From NCBI GenBank assembly GCA_038239195.1, contig JBBSEZ010000202.1:1-16949 (forward strand): 16,949 nt of DNA, given 5' to 3'. The position numbers were made by a program, and so were the translations under genes. Below are positions 14,698 to 16,949 of this stretch, piece by piece. The notes under the pieces are model-generated. The model was not told where the DNA came from. It saw nothing but the letters and a program-made list of their open reading frames with translations, and did no database searches. Position 1 is the stretch's first letter. Every line of letters starts with the position of its first letter. The stretch is from JBBSEZ01 sp038239195. Lineage in GTDB: Bacteria; Planctomycetota; Planctomycetia; Gemmatales; Gemmataceae.

Positions 14698-14732
14698 CGC
14701 GAACCGGCAAGCAGAGAGCTTGCCGTTTCGCG
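14698..14732. terminator. Bidirectional hairpin between convergent genes
   Basis: CGGCAAGC (14705-14712), loop AGAGA, GCTTGCCG (14718-14725), extended outward by CGCGAA/TTCGCG (14698-14703, 14727-14732) across one mismatch: about 14 pairs in 35 bases. It lies between the stops at 14688 and 14741, so it can serve both genes. The inner core resembles the palindrome at 7274-7292. Confidence 0.65.
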
Positions 14733-14740
14733 CGAGGGCC

Positions 14741-16711
14741 TCACTTCTTCTCGAACGCGGGCACCTTCTTGGGTTCGACGTCCTCAAACTTCTTGATTTC
14801 GCCGCCCTTGATCGGGGGCGGCGAGCCCCACGGGTTGGGCGCCCGATACGCCGAGCGTTGCAGTTCGCCCTCGACCCAGACGTCGATGATGCGCGTGGTG
14901 GCGCCGCGCAAACCCGGTTGCCGGGCCTCCAGGACAATGGTATTGCCCTTGCGCTCGAGGCTCAAGACCATCGGCGCGAGGCTGGAGAGGGCCCTGGTCA
15001 TGTCCTGCACTCCCTTGCCCACGAACTCGGGCGGCTTGGGGGCTGAACGAGGCATGGGCGGGCCTCCCTTGAAGTCCTTGGAGAAGCCCTTCGGGGGGTA
15101 GTAGCGCTGCACGGAAGGCGCGATCGAGCTTTTGAACATGGCCAGGAGCGGCTGGGCCAGCGACACCACGCCCACGGCCACGGGCTCGTTCATCCCCTCG
15201 AGGGCCGCCGCGACGCGCGGGTCGGTGAGCGTGCCGGTCTTTTTCTGCGCGCCGAGGAGGGCCGCCGCGACGCGCTTGCTGTCGTCGCCCACGACGAGGA
15301 CGGCGCCGCGCCGCCCGACCGAGAGGCTCGGCCCGCGCTTGTCGGCATAGGTGGTGACGGACTGGCCGAGCACGGTGGCGGTCGTTCCCTTGGGGGGCGC
15401 CTCCGGGTTGACCAGTTTCGGCAGGGCCGTCTCGGCGAGGAAGGTGGCCGACGCGGCGTCCTTCGCCCGGACGAGGAACAGCCCGCTCGCCCGGTCGCCG
15501 TCCAGGGCGAAGACGAGGCCGGCAGCAACGACCTTGGCGGCGACGTCCTTGGCGATCTCCAGCCCGCTCTTCTCCTCGAAGGCCTTGAGGTTCTTGCTGG
15601 GCAGCCGGTCGGGCCGGGAGCCGCCTGCCGCTGCGATGCGGTCGAGCAGGGCGAGCTTTGCCTTCCAACTCGCCGCGCCGTCCTTGATGCCGGCCGCGGC
15701 CGCGAGGAAGCTGCCGCGCGGGGCGAAGGCGAGCAGTTGGGTGTCGGCCTTGCCGGTCGGCAGCGCGTCGAGGAAGGCGTCCTTGGCGCCGGGGGCGAGG
15801 TGCAGGCGGGCCTGGAAATCGACCTGGCCGTTCTGGAGCGCGAGCATGCCGGTGGCATGGCGCACGCCCTTGCTCGGCAGGGCGGCCCTCAGTTCTCGCA
15901 GGTCGCGCGGCACCCCGCCGGGCTGTTTGGCCAGGCGCTCGATCTGGGCATCGAGGGCGGCGGGGTCGGCGTAGAAGAACAGCCCGGGCCTGGTGCGCAG
16001 TTTGGCGGCATCCTTGTAGGCCGACAAACTGGCGAGCGTCGCGTCGCTGCTCTTGCCCTTGGAGCGGAGGATCGCGTCGCCGACAAGCTCCTTGCTCGAG
16101 CCCATCACGATCATGCCGGGGGTCATGGCCATCGCCGGGCCGTACTCCCGCGGGGGCAATGGAGGAAGCTCTACGCGACCGCCCTCCTTGGAGGACTTCC
16201 AGTTCCGAACGGGGCCGGACTTATGCCGGTAGATGGGCACGCCGGCGACTTCATGGACGATGAAAATCTGACCGCCGCCCAGCTCGCCGCGCAGCAGGAC
16301 CCGGGGCATTCCGCTCTCGCCGGTGAGCAGGACGGCGACGAAGTCGGGGCCTTCCTTCGTGAAGCCGGTGACGGCAAAGGCGCCGCCGCGGAGCTTGCCA
16401 AGGTCGCGCAATACCTCGGGGCTGAAGAACATGCCGAGGTCGCGGACGTTGTAGGAGCCGTAAAAGCGGTCGGGCTCCTTGAGCTTGGCGCGGAAGCGCG
16501 CCAGCGTCGCGGGCATCTCGTCGAGTGCGGAGCCCTTGACGAGGGCCTGGATCTCCTTGGCCAGCTTGTCGGGCTGGCTCACCTCGACGCAGAACATCGT
16601 CTGGGCCGGCAACAGTTCGGCGACTTCCTTGGCGTCTTTGGTCTGGCTGGTGCCCGAGCTCGTCAGAACCGCCAACAGGCCCAGGACGGGCAACCACGCA
16701 CGCAGTCGCAT
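14741..16711 (-). CDS. Exported protein of unknown function (planctomycete type)
   Basis: 656 residues. The signal peptide is about 1-22 (M-R-L-R-A-W-L-P-V-L-G-L-L-A-V-L-T-S-S-G), and there is no other membrane segment. The start of the mature part, V-A-E-L-L-P-A-Q-T-M-F-C-V-E-V-S-Q-P-D-K-L-A-K, recalls DUF3352-like exported proteins, whose N-termini often read L-P-A-x-T-x-x-x-V-x-V. Repeated segments of similar type (G-L-F-F-Y-A-D-P-A-A-L-D near 255 and F-V-A-V-L-L-T-G near 125) suggest duplicated alpha/beta units. The C-terminus is Lys/Pro-rich. No catalytic motif is visible. Start: the ATG at 16711 has GAGGAGAG about seven bases upstream. It appears monocistronic and ends at the convergent hairpin. 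The family assignment is tentative; export is the best-supported statement. Confidence 0.8.
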   Translation of the reverse strand: MRLRAWLPVLGLLAVLTSSGTSQTKDAKEVAELLPAQTMFCVEVSQPDKLAKEIQALVKGSALDEMPATLARFRAKLKEPDRFYGSYNVRDLGMFFSPEVLRDLGKLRGGAFAVTGFTKEGPDFVAVLLTGESGMPRVLLRGELGGGQIFIVHEVAGVPIYRHKSGPVRNWKSSKEGGRVELPPLPPREYGPAMAMTPGMIVMGSSKELVGDAILRSKGKSSDATLASLSAYKDAAKLRTRPGLFFYADPAALDAQIERLAKQPGGVPRDLRELRAALPSKGVRHATGMLALQNGQVDFQARLHLAPGAKDAFLDALPTGKADTQLLAFAPRGSFLAAAAGIKDGAASWKAKLALLDRIAAAGGSRPDRLPSKNLKAFEEKSGLEIAKDVAAKVVAAGLVFALDGDRASGLFLVRAKDAASATFLAETALPKLVNPEAPPKGTTATVLGQSVTTYADKRGPSLSVGRRGAVLVVGDDSKRVAAALLGAQKKTGTLTDPRVAAALEGMNEPVAVGVVSLAQPLLAMFKSSIAPSVQRYYPPKGFSKDFKGGPPMPRSAPKPPEFVGKGVQDMTRALSSLAPMVLSLERKGNTIVLEARQPGLRGATTRIIDVWVEGELQRSAYRAPNPWGSPPPIKGGEIKKFEDVEPKKVPAFEKK

Positions 16712-16949
16712 GAGCGATCTCTCCTCTCCGCAATTGAGAAATGGGCCCCGGCGCCCGAAACGGGTGCGACGGGACGATAGGGACAGCGTAACGGGAGGGG
16801 GAGGGGACCGCCAGAAAAAAGGCGACAGAACGTGGCGATGGGTGGGGCAAGGATTGCGGGAGCGGGGGGCGGGGGCCGGCCCCGCCGCGGGGCGGTCGCG
16901 ACGACCCAGGGCGGGGGGGGCGGGTGTGTCCCACCACGAGTTGTCACCC
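16712..16949. other. Upstream region with dense G-runs
   Basis: 238 bases upstream of the exported protein gene, cut by the window edge. The plus strand has many G-tracts (16793-16806, 16864-16869, 16909-16924). The last, GGG-C-G8-C-GGG, satisfies a four-run quadruplex pattern. No convincing promoter hexamers were found for the minus-strand gene, and no gene is visible. Confidence 0.4.

Noticed and set aside
15737..16780. 347-codon plus-strand frame opposite the exported protein
   Set aside because: Shadow frame with low-complexity composition; the minus-strand frame has the signal peptide and ribosome site.
1..16949. CRISPR array, tRNA, rRNA, riboswitch or transposase
   Set aside because: No regularly spaced repeats, tRNA- or rRNA-like sequence, known riboswitch core, or transposase motif was recognised on either strand by eye; a computed search was not possible.

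Overview
The window is a GC-rich chromosomal segment that most likely comes from a planctomycete, probably of the Gemmata/Gemmataceae type. Three things point there: a PSCyt1/DUF1549/DUF1553 c-type cytochrome protein; a TIGR02996 repeat-companion domain together with a decayed member of a family I recognise from Gemmata-type genomes (start resembling M-T-x-A-E-W-x-x-C, ending in A-D-G-L-A-T); and a very large planctomycete-style Ser/Thr kinase with an HLD catalytic loop. No tRNA, rRNA, CRISPR array or insertion-sequence transposase was recognised.

Layout, left to right. A minus-strand exported cytochrome protein (37-2265) diverges from a plus-strand pair: a minimal soluble histidine kinase (2622-3404) and a WGR/TIGR02996/leucine-rich-repeat protein (3449-4906). 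An 829-base gap follows, holding a nested palindrome and a coding-like remnant, and then a DUF4058 gene (5736-6476) and a truncated Gemmata-type gene remnant (6539-about 6820). A minus-strand glutaredoxin-like gene (6931-7206) diverges from ftsH (7471-9444) across a perfect 22-bp inverted repeat. ftsH converges on a 1249-residue minus-strand protein (9544-13293) that joins an N-terminal Ser/Thr kinase to a tubulin-like GTPase-fold domain; a double hairpin separates the two genes. Two tiny Cys/Pro-rich lipoproteins (13786-14007, 14419-14688) then converge, across a long hairpin, on a minus-strand exported protein of unknown function (14741-16711).

The genes do not form one pathway. The window looks like ordinary planctomycete chromosome with single genes or pairs, well-formed intergenic hairpins, and two decayed fragments. 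The most interesting protein is the kinase-tubulin-like fusion: many planctomycetes have no FtsZ, and here a tubulin-fold domain with an altered phosphate-binding loop is physically linked to a signalling kinase. The other recurring signal is a set of palindromic intergenic elements. One core occurs three times (5164-5191, 9454-9479, 9491-9516). A second, G-R-CAAGC-N5-GCTTG-Y-C, occurs next to glutaredoxin/ftsH and again at 14706-14724.

Limits: family assignments come from recognised motifs, not database searches. Promoters are hand-matched to a sigma-70-like consensus and are tentative.
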